Below are positions 1 to 9,173 of a stretch of 64,000 bases of DNA, piece after piece; position 1 is the first letter of the stretch, and each line of letters begins with the position of its first letter. Under the pieces are notes generated by a model. That model made no database searches. It had not been told where the DNA came from and saw only the letters and a program-made list of their open reading frames with translations. The stretch covers positions 62,001 to 126,000 of the forward strand of contig NZ_AEWH01000024.1 of assembly GCF_000190475.1 (NCBI RefSeq), written 5' to 3'. This stretch comes from Ornithinibacillus scapharcae TW25. Its GTDB lineage: Bacteria; Bacillota; Bacilli; Bacillales; Amphibacillaceae. Both the position numbers and the translations under genes were made by a program.

Positions 1-997
1 TTGGACCAGGAGATTCCGACACATAATCTTTACGAAGTCCTGGATATTCTGTTAAGTCATAAGCATAAAAAATGATCGGCTTATGAAAGATTGAGAATTC
101 GCAGGGAACAGAAGAATAGTCCGTTATAAGTATGTCTGTTACTAATAACAGGTGATTCACATCATAATAATCGGTCACATCAAATACAAAATCTTCATAT
201 CCATGTTGTAACTCATATCGAACTGCAGGATGATTTTTAATTAATAAAATATAGTCTTGTGAGAGTTCCTCATACATACGACTAACATCCAATTGAATTC
301 GATAATGGTTCAATTGATTTTCTCGAAAGGTCGGTGCATATAGAATAACTTTTTTCTGGCGAGTATGAGGCAGATAATCATCAATAGCCTGTAATGCATG
401 ATTTCTCTCCAGCTGATTATAAAAAAAGTCAGTTCTTGGAACTCCAGTCCGCAGCATTGTTTCACTTGGTCGTCCAAAGCTCTCCTCAAAAATTTCTGCC
501 ATTCTGTCGGAGCCAACAGTAATATAATGAAAACGATTGTATACTTGCTGGAACCGTTTAATAGCTTTCGGCGTGCGATTTTTAATGGAAGGGTCTTGCA
601 GACCGAATTTTTTCAGTGCCCCAGTTGCATGCCAAAGCTGTATACAAGTCGCACCCTTGCGAAACTTCGTCACAGCTAGGAATCCAAAATAGTTATCTAC
701 TAATATAGTAGTAGCGGTTGCTAAGTGATAGATAGATTTTATATAAGCTATTGGTCTAGTAAGATGAAATGGAATTATTGTTGCTATTGATTCATCAAAT
801 TCATATTTGCACATAGAGTCCCTCACGATAATAATCGGTTCATTGGAGGATTTACGCAGTGCACGGGTTGTATAGTATATGTTATCTCCAAATGAAGCGA
901 AACCAACAGTCTTCTCCTGGAGCGGAAATAATTTGGCTAACATAAACAAAATTTTAAATATAAATAAATAGATGGAAATAATGAATTCTCTTATCAT
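1..997 (-). CDS. CDP-glycerol glycerophosphotransferase family protein (C-terminus beyond window)
   Basis: The reading frame opens at an ATG at 997 behind a GGAGG site and runs off the window edge after 332 codons with no stop. It begins MIREFIISIYLFIFKILF, a hydrophobic amphipathic stretch that could hold it on the inner membrane face. It carries family landmarks LWHATGALKKFG, GVPRTDFF, ILYAPTFREN, LLIKNHP and ITDYSSVPCEF, all typical of TagB/TagF-like enzymes (Glyphos_transf). These move glycerol-phosphate from CDP-glycerol to a lipid-linked teichoic acid acceptor. The divergent tagD and tagF-like genes nearby fit that role. Whether it is the priming enzyme (TagB-like) or a polymerase cannot be settled from this part. 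Confidence 0.88.
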   Translation of the reverse strand, partial: MIREFIISIYLFIFKILFMLAKLFPLQEKTVGFASFGDNIYYTTRALRKSSNEPIIIVRDSMCKYEFDESIATIIPFHLTRPIAYIKSIYHLATATTILVDNYFGFLAVTKFRKGATCIQLWHATGALKKFGLQDPSIKNRTPKAIKRFQQVYNRFHYITVGSDRMAEIFEESFGRPSETMLRTGVPRTDFFYNQLERNHALQAIDDYLPHTRQKKVILYAPTFRENQLNHYRIQLDVSRMYEELSQDYILLIKNHPAVRYELQHGYEDFVFDVTDYYDVNHLLLVTDILITDYSSVPCEFSIFHKPIIFYAYDLTEYPGLRKDYVSESPGP

Positions 998-1181
998 ACT
1001 ACCTCCGGAAAAGATAGACTTTTAATCGTTATCCCACATTACAACTTGTTAGGACCCTAACATTCCATAAGAATGTCGTATCAATTTATTTCCAAAATAA
1101 TTGAGATAACAGGACGAATCTAAAAAATTCACCCTACTATCTCATGTTATCACACTTGCCTATGATATTCCTTATCAATAG

Positions 1182-2210
1182 TTAATTTTCACTGCTATAA
1201 TAGTCACTGATCTCAAGTGGGGACAGCTCCAAGTGCTCTCTGAGCTCATTAGTTGTTGTTAGCCTACTGTCTTCATCTACTTGGTAATACCATAAACCAT
1301 CGTCCATATAGCCACCAAAACCATCTAAACTAGTTGATTCAATCCGTAATTTTTTGTCTAGTGCGTACGATGTAAAAGTTTTCATTTCATCAAACGTTAA
1401 ATTGGTTGTCATGTTATTGCCAACAGCTTCAATTAAATCATCTAATTTCAGAATAGAAGATACAGATGCTGCTTTTCTAGCAACGGCTTTAATTATCTCG
1501 ATTTGACGTTTACCACGTTCTATATCATTATCGTACTTCCGTGTTCTAGCAACAGCTAGTGCTTCTTCACCATTTAATTCTTGATAACCTTCTTCTAGGT
1601 GAATGGAATCCTCATTCTCTTTTGAATCAATTTCCACCATTTCATATGGAACATCAAACATAATTCCACCTAGAGAATCAACTACTTCAATAAATGCTTT
1701 AAAATTCACCCTAACATAATAGTCAACCGGTACTTGTAGGAAGTTTTCCACTGTTTCAACGGTTGCGCTAGGGCCACCATACGCATGGGCATGGTTAATT
1801 TTTGTATAACGCTCTACTTCTGGTACATAGACATACGTATCCCGAGGAATACTTAATAACTTGATATTTCCATCTGCTTTGTTAAATGTTGCTAAAATTA
1901 ACGTATCTGATCGACTACTGTCACCATAATTACGCTTATCATTGTCATCAATTCCAATAATTAATACAGATACACTGTCCTCGATAGGATCTACTTTATC
2001 ATCTCGTAGCCCAGAGGTGTCGTTTTCTTCATCATGACTTCTATCAACAGCTTCATAAGATTGTTCTGCTGTATCTTCTGCCTTGTTGTACAGATACATT
2101 CCATACGTAACAAGACTTCCCAACAGTAGTAGAACAATTCCTAATACGACAAGCAAGATAATGGTTCTTTTACGTATCTTGCGTTGTTTTGGTTTAGTTT
2201 GTTCTGACAT
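1182..2210 (-). CDS. LytR-CpsA-Psr (LCP) family wall-polymer ligase
   Basis: This 342-residue protein has a basic cytoplasmic N-terminus, one membrane segment at about residues 16-38 and an extracellular LCP domain. Visible LCP blocks are SVLIIGIDDND near residue 80, RSDTLILATFN, LLSIPRDTYV and INHAHAYGGP, plus the Arg-rich VARTRKYDNDIERGKRQ. Family members (TagT/U/V) transfer undecaprenyl-linked wall teichoic acid onto peptidoglycan outside the membrane. I chose ATG 2210 because AAGGGG lies 7 bases upstream; an in-frame ATG at 2240 has no ribosome site. It sits beside teichoic acid genes, which fits. Which LCP paralogue it is cannot be decided here. Confidence 0.93.
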   Translation of the reverse strand: MSEQTKPKQRKIRKRTIILLVVLGIVLLLLGSLVTYGMYLYNKAEDTAEQSYEAVDRSHDEENDTSGLRDDKVDPIEDSVSVLIIGIDDNDKRNYGDSSRSDTLILATFNKADGNIKLLSIPRDTYVYVPEVERYTKINHAHAYGGPSATVETVENFLQVPVDYYVRVNFKAFIEVVDSLGGIMFDVPYEMVEIDSKENEDSIHLEEGYQELNGEEALAVARTRKYDNDIERGKRQIEIIKAVARKAASVSSILKLDDLIEAVGNNMTTNLTFDEMKTFTSYALDKKLRIESTSLDGFGGYMDDGLWYYQVDEDSRLTTTNELREHLELSPLEISDYYSSEN

Positions 2211-2342
2211 TTTAAATCCCCTTAACATTAGTTGGTACAATTTTACTATGAATAAGGCTGTATGTAAATTATGTGCTTAAGATAAATTTTTGCCACCAAC
2301 TGTCACTTTTTATCGATTATATAGGTGAAAGGAGGTGGAGAC

Positions 2343-2567
2343 ATGGCAGTAGCAAATTTAACAACTTCTCAGTTACGTTTAGTATTTCAAGATGGAAATG
2401 ACCCTATTACTGGAAAACCAGTGTTTAAGGGGAAGAGCTTCAACAATGTAAAGACAATTGCAACAGCAGACCAGCTGTATGCCATTGCAAATGCATTTTC
2501 AGGTTTGCAAGCATTAGTGCTTTATAATGTAGAGCGTAAAGATAGTTTGGATATTCATCAGGCTTAA
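2343..2567 (+). CDS. DUF1659-family small protein
   Basis: This 74-residue protein begins MAVANLTTSQLRLVFQDG and matches the pattern I know as DUF1659, a small family of unknown function in spore-forming bacilli. ATG 2343 is chosen because AAAGGAGG lies just upstream; an earlier in-frame GTG at 2325 would put that ribosome site inside the gene. It has no signal peptide or membrane segment. It is followed by DUF2922 and YvrJ genes, the usual trio, so the three are probably co-transcribed. The function is unknown. Confidence 0.85.
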   Translation: MAVANLTTSQLRLVFQDGNDPITGKPVFKGKSFNNVKTIATADQLYAIANAFSGLQALVLYNVERKDSLDIHQA

Positions 2568-2599
2568 AGGTAGCACATTATAAATAGAAGGGAGGGAAT

Positions 2600-2821
2600 A
2601 TGATGAAACAACTTGAACTGAAATTTGAAAATCAAGATGGAAAAACGGTTACCTATTCATTGGACAATCCAATTGAGCCAGTAGATCCTACTGTGGTTTC
2701 AGCTGCAATGGATGTCATTCTTGCTCAAAACGTTTTCGAAACAAGTGGTGGAGATTTAGTTGCGAAAAAAAGCGCTCGTCTTGTTGAGCGTAATGTTGAA
2801 GAGGTAGAAATAATCTTATAA
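2600..2821 (+). CDS. DUF2922-family small protein
   Basis: This 73-residue acidic protein contains LELKFENQDGKTVTYSLDNP and ends in a beta-rich segment typical of DUF2922. It starts ATGATG behind GGGAGGG, so the start could be 2600 or 2603. It lies 32 bases after the DUF1659 gene and 85 bases before the YvrJ-like gene. I infer a shared transcript. The family has no established function that I can cite. Confidence 0.83.
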   Translation: MMKQLELKFENQDGKTVTYSLDNPIEPVDPTVVSAAMDVILAQNVFETSGGDLVAKKSARLVERNVEEVEIIL

Positions 2822-2906
2822 GAAAATGGGGGCTGTAGAGAGGTTTCTCTGCAGCTTCTTTTTCTTACAGCATTAATCAATCAACTCAATGAGAAGGGGT
2901 GAAATT

Positions 2907-3041
2907 TTGGATAATTGGATATCACTCATAACGGAAGTGGGTTTTCCGATTGCGGTAACGTTTTACTTATTGCACCGTATTGAAGGAAAGCTAAACACCT
3001 TAATTGAGTCCATCCACACTTTACCAGATAGAATGAAATGA
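2907..3041 (+). CDS. YvrJ-family small membrane protein
   Basis: This 44-residue protein starts at TTG 2907 behind AAGGGGTG and ends at TGA 3039-3041. It reads (M)DNWISLITEVGFPIAVTF, then YLLHRIEGKLNTLIESI. The pattern of a Gly-Phe-Pro membrane entry, a short hydrophobic span and an amphipathic tail is that of the YvrJ family. Its place as third gene after DUF1659 and DUF2922 is the strongest support. The role is unknown; I infer a small single-span membrane protein. Confidence 0.78.
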   Translation: MDNWISLITEVGFPIAVTFYLLHRIEGKLNTLIESIHTLPDRMK

Positions 3042-3048
3042 ATTTAAA

Positions 3049-3083
3049 GGGACTTGCCTTCAGTGGAGGTAAGTCCCAATTTT
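3049..3083. terminator. Bidirectional terminator between the YvrJ trio and the GH18 gene
   Basis: A 10-bp stem (GGGACTTGCC with GGTAAGTCCC, one G-T pair) is followed by AATTTTA on the plus strand and by TTTAAATT on the minus strand. It lies between convergent genes and can serve both. Confidence 0.65.
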
Positions 3084-3122
3084 ATGGCATTAAACTGACT
3101 GTGTTGCCACAACGGTATTTTA

Positions 3123-4748
3123 CTATCGAATCAACTGAAAATCATCCTGCATCCGATCCATTAAAGCCGCCATTACCGCTCTTGTTGAAGTAACAGTAGG
3201 ACCAAAAGTACCGTCTGGTAGCCCTTCTAATATTCCTTGTTGATAAAGGGCCATGATTGGTTGGTAAGACCATTTCTCCTCTACCACATCTGGGAAAGGA
3301 TTGGTCATGTCTAAATTAACCGTATAATCAAATATATTTTGAAACATCTTTGCTAATTCTTCTCTAGTCAGGGGACCTGATGGATCAAATGTTGTTGGAG
3401 ACTTACCGGTTACATATCCGAGTTCCCTGGCAATCTCAATCTGTTTCTGTGCCCAATGTCCCTCTGTATCCTTAAACTGGTATGTCTTAGGTGTTATATT
3501 TTCCTTTCCAAGTGCTCGGACAATCGTTACAGCTCCTTCTGCTCTAGTCAATGTCTTGCCGGGAGAAAAGGTTATACTACCTGTCCCCGTCATCCAGCCG
3601 AGATCAGAAATCCGTTTGATATTGGCTTCTGCCCAATGATTTGATCGAACATCTCGAAAGAAAATACTATTTAGCCACAAGGAGTAATAATCCCATGTTT
3701 CTGGTGTCTCATGGTTTAATGCCCATGAACCGGTTCCTTTAATTCCGTATTTACTTGGAACGCGTAATTTTGCTTTTATGGCAGGCTCATTATCATACCA
3801 AATAATATAATTACCTGCTGTTAATTCGGTAGTATTGATAAAGTAGGACTGTCCTTGTGGGATGGAAAAAGTAGCAAAGGAGGATTGTGTTACGTCATCT
3901 AATGTGACTTTGCCTCCAAATTTGTCGACTAAGTCTTCCACTCTTGTACTGGAAAGTCCCATTCCGGTTATGCTTTTTCCGGAAGCAGTTGGTCCATCCA
4001 GTTTCCACATCCGTCCGTAAAAAGGGAGACCTGCAACAATCTTATCCTTCGGAACCCCTCGATTAATCGCATATTGGACGGATCGTTCAAAGAATTGAAT
4101 GCTAGATACTGGACCAATTGGGCTATCGGGTGATTCCCAGGATTCATCATAGGCCATTATCATAATATAATCGACATACTTGGAAAGCTCATAATAATCA
4201 TAGAATCCATGCCAACCAGTATTCCATCCATTTGGGTTTGCCGCTGCTGCAACGGATACTTCCTTGTCAGCTGGTAGGTATTTTCGCAGAAGCCTAATAA
4301 AATCTGTATGTTGACTGCGATAGGAACTATCTACTCCTTCGATGTCTACATTGACACCATCAAGCTTGTATTTAATGACGGCATTTGCTATCTCTTGTGC
4401 AAGCTCATCGCGTCTATCCAATGCTTTTTTTCCAGCTGTTTTATTCCAGTGGTTTGCTAGGAAAGGTACTACTCGGATTCCTCTACGGTGCATTTCATCA
4501 ATAAAAGAAGTTTGTAGCTTCCAGGTTATGGCTAAGTCTCCAGTCTCCGTTATATCAAAATAATTTGGCGATACCACATCCAAACTTCCCTTTGTTTTAT
4601 CTACTTGGGTGATATAAGTGCTGGGAGAACCGAAAAATAAATAGGACATATTAAACTTTTCGTTTTGTGAATGTGAAGGTGTGCTTTGGTGAAGAAATGT
4701 TAAGGCAAAGGTTGCTATAATCATGATGAAGATCCTAACCTTCTTCAT
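3123..4748 (-). CDS. Secreted glycoside hydrolase family 18 protein with three SLH repeats
   Basis: The 541 residues start with a signal peptide (about 1-27), then a GH18 TIM barrel (about 30-345) holding the catalytic DGVNVDIE motif at residues 130-137, with Glu137 as the acid. Three S-layer-homology repeats fill about residues 365-541 (FRDVRSNHWAEANI, FKDTEGHWAQKQI and FPDVVEEKWSYQPI). The protein should be exported and tethered to the wall through the SLH repeats, which bind pyruvylated wall polymer in known cases. Bacillus relatives (YdhD/YaaH type) act on peptidoglycan or chitin-like glycans. It follows the lipoprotein gene by 17 bases, so they are likely one operon. Confidence 0.9.
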   Translation of the reverse strand: MKKVRIFIMIIATFALTFLHQSTPSHSQNEKFNMSYLFFGSPSTYITQVDKTKGSLDVVSPNYFDITETGDLAITWKLQTSFIDEMHRRGIRVVPFLANHWNKTAGKKALDRRDELAQEIANAVIKYKLDGVNVDIEGVDSSYRSQHTDFIRLLRKYLPADKEVSVAAAANPNGWNTGWHGFYDYYELSKYVDYIMIMAYDESWESPDSPIGPVSSIQFFERSVQYAINRGVPKDKIVAGLPFYGRMWKLDGPTASGKSITGMGLSSTRVEDLVDKFGGKVTLDDVTQSSFATFSIPQGQSYFINTTELTAGNYIIWYDNEPAIKAKLRVPSKYGIKGTGSWALNHETPETWDYYSLWLNSIFFRDVRSNHWAEANIKRISDLGWMTGTGSITFSPGKTLTRAEGAVTIVRALGKENITPKTYQFKDTEGHWAQKQIEIARELGYVTGKSPTTFDPSGPLTREELAKMFQNIFDYTVNLDMTNPFPDVVEEKWSYQPIMALYQQGILEGLPDGTFGPTVTSTRAVMAALMDRMQDDFQLIR

Positions 4749-4764
4749 TTAGATACCTCCTATA

Positions 4765-5535
4765 TTATCGATAGGTGCCAAGAAATACATATTCGTTATC
4801 GACTTTAGCTATTTCATACGTAATGTGATAGTAAGGGATAGAACCCATTTTTAAGGCTGTTAGATTCCCATTTGGACCTACACCAATTTCATGAAAGAAT
4901 GCGTCTACATCATGTACCTCGATGTTTGGATGCATGACCTGAATGACTTGATACCATGCGGATAGCATTTTCATGGCGTCTACACTGGACTTTGTATAGG
5001 CTCCGACAGATTGAACATAATCACTCGTAACATGTACTTGCAGTTCCAAATTATTGGCTAATGAAGCAGTATAGGTAATGCCATCATCTGTTTGAGTCTC
5101 TTGGAATTCCTTGATATATAGGTTTGAGTAATTAGCGTCAGAAATAGCATTCCAACGTTCTTTGAAATTATCAAATGGTAAATCTCTAATCATTTCTACC
5201 TGTGAAGCTTCATCTCCAAGATACTGCTCAGGTGGTGTATTTGGATCCACAGGGATTGCACGCTGCATATCATCAAGCTCTGGTTGTGCTTCTTCAATTT
5301 CTTCTGCATCTGACTGTTCTTTGTTTTCCTCCTCAGGTAATATCTTGTCTTCTTCCGTTAAACCATCCAGAGGAGAATCTAGAGGAGGTTCTTCTTCTCC
5401 AGCTTCCTTGGGGGTATTGGAAAGGTTCATGAAGGGATCAGTATTATTTTGTTCTGACTCTGTCTCAGAATTCGTACATGCTGTTATTAGGAATATAGAT
5501 AGGATAATTAGTACAATTTGAATGTTATTCCTCAT
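4765..5535 (-). CDS. Uncharacterised lipoprotein
   Basis: This 256-residue protein has a lipoprotein signal ending in the lipobox LITAC (Cys20). A very acidic, low-complexity linker of about 80 residues (many Glu, Asp and Pro) separates the lipid anchor from a folded C-terminal domain of about 150 residues. I do not recognise that domain. The start codon is followed by the expected basic/hydrophobic signal. It is directly upstream of the GH18-SLH gene on the same strand, so a shared envelope role is likely but is inference. Confidence 0.72.
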   Translation of the reverse strand: MRNNIQIVLIILSIFLITACTNSETESEQNNTDPFMNLSNTPKEAGEEEPPLDSPLDGLTEEDKILPEEENKEQSDAEEIEEAQPELDDMQRAIPVDPNTPPEQYLGDEASQVEMIRDLPFDNFKERWNAISDANYSNLYIKEFQETQTDDGITYTASLANNLELQVHVTSDYVQSVGAYTKSSVDAMKMLSAWYQVIQVMHPNIEVHDVDAFFHEIGVGPNGNLTALKMGSIPYYHITYEIAKVDNEYVFLGTYR

Positions 5536-5613
5536 GTCATCACCTACTCTTCTTAATTCCTACTTATTATGGAATAAATGGTCTTAATTATGTGCAGGAG
5601 ACAATGAAAGAAT

Positions 5614-5643
5614 AAAAAAAGAACGCTTGCAAGAAGCGTTCTT
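5614..5643 (-). terminator. Rho-independent terminator of tagD
   Basis: An 8-bp perfect stem (GAACGCTT with AAGCGTTC, loop of 5) is followed on the minus strand by seven T residues, directly after the tagD stop codon. Confidence 0.85.
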
Positions 5644-5648
5644 AGGAA

Positions 5649-6047
5649 TTAACCGTTATTTACTTTATAAAGATCTTCTTTTATCTTACTTGTAGAGATT
5701 CCGATTGTTCTAGGGAGATAAACGACTTCACAGTGTTCCTTAAGAAAATCGAATTTTCCTTCCCAATCGTCTCCCATTACAAAGATATCAACGTTATGGT
5801 GAATGACATCATTCACTTTTTGTTCCCATTTTTCCTCTGGGATCACTTCATCTACATAACGTATTGCTTCTAGAATTATTTTTCTATTTTCATAGCTGTG
5901 ATAGGCTTTTTTATTCTTGATTTGATTGAATTCATCTGTTGATATGGCAACAATTAAATAATCGCCAAGTTCCTTTGCACGTCTGAGAAGATTAATATGT
6001 CCGTTGTGAATTAAATCAAAGGTTCCGTACGTAATCACTTTTTTCAA
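5649..6047 (-). CDS. tagD: Glycerol-3-phosphate cytidylyltransferase
   Basis: This 132-residue cytosolic enzyme makes CDP-glycerol from CTP and glycerol-3-phosphate for wall teichoic acid. It has the cytidylyltransferase HxGH motif as HNGH at residues 14-17 and the second signature RTIGISTSKI near the C-terminus. Length matches TagD of Bacillus subtilis. It starts with TTG at 6047 behind a G-rich site. It is divergent from the tagF-like operon, as is common, and ends in its own terminator. Its product feeds the glycerophosphotransferases at both sides. Confidence 0.95.
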   Translation of the reverse strand: MKKVITYGTFDLIHNGHINLLRRAKELGDYLIVAISTDEFNQIKNKKAYHSYENRKIILEAIRYVDEVIPEEKWEQKVNDVIHHNVDIFVMGDDWEGKFDFLKEHCEVVYLPRTIGISTSKIKEDLYKVNNG

Positions 6048-6129
6048 TGGACCTAACCCCCAATCTATTTGGATTGCTCGTGGGTTGCAAAATTTAGTTA
6101 TTATTATAATAGCACAACTTTACAAAAAC

Positions 6130-6157
6130 TTAACATTGAATTTACAATAGGGATAAT
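6130..6157 (+). promoter_or_regulatory. Candidate sigma-A promoter of the tagF-like/tagG/tagH operon
   Basis: TTAACA (6130-6135) and GATAAT (6152-6157) are separated by 16 bp, upstream of the ribosome site at 6221-6231. This is a pattern match only. Confidence 0.5.
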
Positions 6158-6239
6158 AATGCGTGACCAGGATTATGATGATATACATATTATTTTTTCC
6201 TAAATGAAAATAAACAATCCTGGGAGAGGGGAAAAAAAG

Positions 6240-8315
6240 TTGGGTACCAATGCAAATAGAGCATTACAGGCAATCCGTTTAGATGGTACAACGTACACGT
6301 TAACCATTTCCATACAACCATCATTTATAGAGAATTATGAGAGTATTTCGTTTGAGTTGCTCCAACGCAATACAGAAAATAGCCTTACACTGACCTGTGA
6401 AAGGACAGTATTGGTAGATGGTTACTATCAATACGAAGTGATGGTCGAAATGAAGAAAGTAATCGCTATGTTTCCAGATGAAGAAATATTGGACCTTGTC
6501 ATCGTACGTTCTAATGGAGAGGATGAAAACCATTCTCGAATAAAGAGTAATTATGATAATATGGAATTTCTTCGGATTCAGTTGGGAGATAATATGATTT
6601 TTTACCCTGGAACAACGAAAATGGGTAATTTAAGCTTTTATAAAAAAGAAGAATTTTTTTTGGCTAAGATTCAAGAAGTGGATGTAACAGCAGATGCTAT
6701 ATTAATGATGACCGGTATGTTCCTTCCACCTAAAGGGGTGAAAATTGCCCAATTAAATCTTCTTATTAAATTACATGAGGATGAATGGCAAAGTGTTCCG
6801 ATACAGCAAGAAAAAATGGACGATTCATATGCTGGAAGTAATTGGTATCGTCCCGTTAGCCAGAACGGAATATCAGCAAAAGTGGACTTACAGCCATATA
6901 TGATGGAGAAAGAAAGTTCGCTAAAGTTTTATATAGAAGCAACACTAGAAAGTGGTGAGATTTTACAAAGCCAACGGGTGAAGGTCAATCATCTTGGTCA
7001 TAAATTTCCTGTTCAAGTCATGAAGAAAATGGGTAATAGGAAGTACCGGATAACGGTAAAACCAACTAAAAGATCAAGGTACTTGTCGGTCAGTATTTCC
7101 GAATACAAGTTTGTATCAGAAATGAAACGAAGCACTAGAGATAAATGGGTGTCCATTCGTAGAAGTAAACAATTGCTTAAACTTTTTACATTTGCATTTA
7201 AAGTGTTAGGGATAGTTTTCCCTGCTGATAAAAAGCTTGTCATGTTTGAAAGCTTCCATGGAAAACAATACAGTGATAACCCAAGGGCGATCTATGAATA
7301 TATGCGGGAGAATAATCCTGATTACAAGTTAGTGTGGAGCTTTGACCGGAGACATATTGGGAAATTTCAGGACTTAGATATTAGTATGGTACGCAGGTTT
7401 TCAGTTCCCTGGTTACTTCTGATGACTAGAGCGAATTACTGGGTTACGAATGCCCGATTACCACTTTGGATTCCAAAGCCAAAGCATACCATTTACTTGC
7501 AAACATGGCATGGAACACCATTAAAACGTCTTGCCGCTGATATGGAAGAGGTTCATATGCCAGGAACAAATACCGAAAAGTATAAGGAGAATTTTGTGAG
7601 TGAAGCGGCTAAATGGGATTATTTAATTTCACCGAACCAGTATTCCAGTAAAATTTTTCGTCGTGCCTTTCAATTCGAGCAAGAAATGGTAGAATCAGGG
7701 TATCCGAGGAACGACTTTTTATATCAAGCTAATACAAAAGAGTCCATACAAAACATCAAAGCAAAACTAGGAATAGGCCCTGAAAAGAAAGTTATCTTAT
7801 ATGCTCCAACTTGGCGAGATAACCAGTTTTATAGTAAGGGTAAATACAAGTTTAATTTGGAGCTTGATTTGACGAAGATGCAGGCAGAGTTTGGTGAGAC
7901 ACATGTCATCGTTCTGAGACTTCATTATTTAGTCTCGGAGAATTTAGATATCAGTGATTATGAAGGATTTGTGTATGACTACTCCAATCAGGAGGACATA
8001 AGGGATTTATATTTGATCTCTGATATGTTAATTACAGATTATTCATCGGTATTTTTTGATTATGCGAATCTAAAGCGACCTGTCTTTTTCTTTGTATATG
8101 ATATGGAGAATTATCGAGATAATCTACGAGGTTTCTATTTTGATTTCGAAAAAAAGGCTCCAGGGCCACTTACGAGAACGACAGAAGAGTTAATTCATGA
8201 GATCAAGAGAATAGCGGAGAACGAGTTTACGTTCGATGAGGAGTTTTACAATCGTTTTTGTTACTTAGAGGACGGTTTTGCGGCTAAACGCGTAGTGGAG
8301 AGAGTATTCCACTAG
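6240..8315 (+). CDS. TagF-like CDP-glycerol glycerophosphotransferase
   Basis: The C-terminal half carries the Glyphos_transf domain, with LQTWHGTPLKRLAADM, GYPRNDFLY, ILYAPTWRDNQF, VLRLHY and MLITDYSSVFFDYA. This fits polymerisation of glycerol-phosphate units on a teichoic acid primer at the cytoplasmic membrane face. The N-terminal roughly 280 residues are not a transferase domain I recognise and may be a beta-rich accessory region. I take TTG 6240 as the start (691 residues) because GGGAGAGGGG lies about 8 bases upstream; an in-frame ATG at 6204 has no ribosome site and would place that motif inside the gene. It is first in an operon with tagG and tagH. TagF or another WTA polymerase subtype is possible. 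Confidence 0.88.
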   Translation: MGTNANRALQAIRLDGTTYTLTISIQPSFIENYESISFELLQRNTENSLTLTCERTVLVDGYYQYEVMVEMKKVIAMFPDEEILDLVIVRSNGEDENHSRIKSNYDNMEFLRIQLGDNMIFYPGTTKMGNLSFYKKEEFFLAKIQEVDVTADAILMMTGMFLPPKGVKIAQLNLLIKLHEDEWQSVPIQQEKMDDSYAGSNWYRPVSQNGISAKVDLQPYMMEKESSLKFYIEATLESGEILQSQRVKVNHLGHKFPVQVMKKMGNRKYRITVKPTKRSRYLSVSISEYKFVSEMKRSTRDKWVSIRRSKQLLKLFTFAFKVLGIVFPADKKLVMFESFHGKQYSDNPRAIYEYMRENNPDYKLVWSFDRRHIGKFQDLDISMVRRFSVPWLLLMTRANYWVTNARLPLWIPKPKHTIYLQTWHGTPLKRLAADMEEVHMPGTNTEKYKENFVSEAAKWDYLISPNQYSSKIFRRAFQFEQEMVESGYPRNDFLYQANTKESIQNIKAKLGIGPEKKVILYAPTWRDNQFYSKGKYKFNLELDLTKMQAEFGETHVIVLRLHYLVSENLDISDYEGFVYDYSNQEDIRDLYLISDMLITDYSSVFFDYANLKRPVFFFVYDMENYRDNLRGFYFDFEKKAPGPLTRTTEELIHEIKRIAENEFTFDEEFYNRFCYLEDGFAAKRVVERVFH

Positions 8316-8331
8316 GAGAGGAAACAGATAT

Positions 8332-9138
8332 ATGAAGGCGGTTATCACAGTATTAACGGAACAAGTAAAATACTTCTATTTACTTCGTAGATTATCGTGG
8401 TACGAAGTAAAGAGCAAAAATAAAATGACCTATTTAGGACTAGGCTGGGAACTCATTAATCCTGGTATTCAAATTGCTATCTATTGGTTTATTTTTGGGT
8501 ATGGAATTCGCAAGGGGGAAGGAATTGATGGAGATCCATTTTTCCAATGGATGTTAGCTGGAATCATCGTATGGTTTTTCTTTAACCCGGCAATCATCGA
8601 AAGCTCAAAATCCATTTATCAACGTGTGAAAATGTTATCGAAAATGAATTTTCCAATGAGCTTAATTCCTAATATGGTGATTTTCTCGAAGTTTTATTCG
8701 CATATTGGGTTACTACTATTGGTTATCCTTATATTAAATATTTCGGGTTATCCAATTTCCATTTATTACTTACAGTTGCCATTGTTTATTATTGCTACGT
8801 ACTTATTTATTTTTGCATTATCACTGATTACATCCACATTAAATACGTTCATTCGTGACCTTCAGATGCTGCTTCAGGCTGTGTTGCGAATGTTGTTATA
8901 CATGACGCCAATTCTGTGGGCAACCTTCTCATTACCAGAGTGGATTCAGAGTATGATGAAAATTAACCCGCTATATTATTTGGTAGAAGGATATCGAGCA
9001 GCGTTGTTGGGAAAGGGATGGTATTTCCTAGCTAATCCGGGATATTCTTTGTATTTCTGGGGCGTAACATTGTTCCTACTAATTGTAGGCTCAAGTCTTC
9101 ATGTGAAATTTAGACGACGCTTTATAGACTTTATTTAA
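8332..9138 (+). CDS. tagG: Teichoic acid ABC exporter, permease subunit
   Basis: This 268-residue protein has about six membrane spans and the ABC-2 permease pattern. It begins with a cytoplasmic amphipathic segment (WYEVKSKNKMTYLGLGW) typical of O-antigen/teichoic acid exporters. It pairs with TagH to flip undecaprenyl-linked teichoic acid across the membrane. It lies 16 bases after the tagF-like gene and 35 bases before tagH. Length matches TagG. Confidence 0.93.
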   Translation: MKAVITVLTEQVKYFYLLRRLSWYEVKSKNKMTYLGLGWELINPGIQIAIYWFIFGYGIRKGEGIDGDPFFQWMLAGIIVWFFFNPAIIESSKSIYQRVKMLSKMNFPMSLIPNMVIFSKFYSHIGLLLLVILILNISGYPISIYYLQLPLFIIATYLFIFALSLITSTLNTFIRDLQMLLQAVLRMLLYMTPILWATFSLPEWIQSMMKINPLYYLVEGYRAALLGKGWYFLANPGYSLYFWGVTLFLLIVGSSLHVKFRRRFIDFI

Positions 9139-9173
9139 TCATTCGTAGTATTAGGGTAGGAGTTGTATGGAAC

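Noticed and set aside
6204-6239. ATG 6204 as start of the tagF-like gene
   Set aside because: No ribosome site precedes it, whereas GGGAGAGGGG is placed correctly for TTG 6240.
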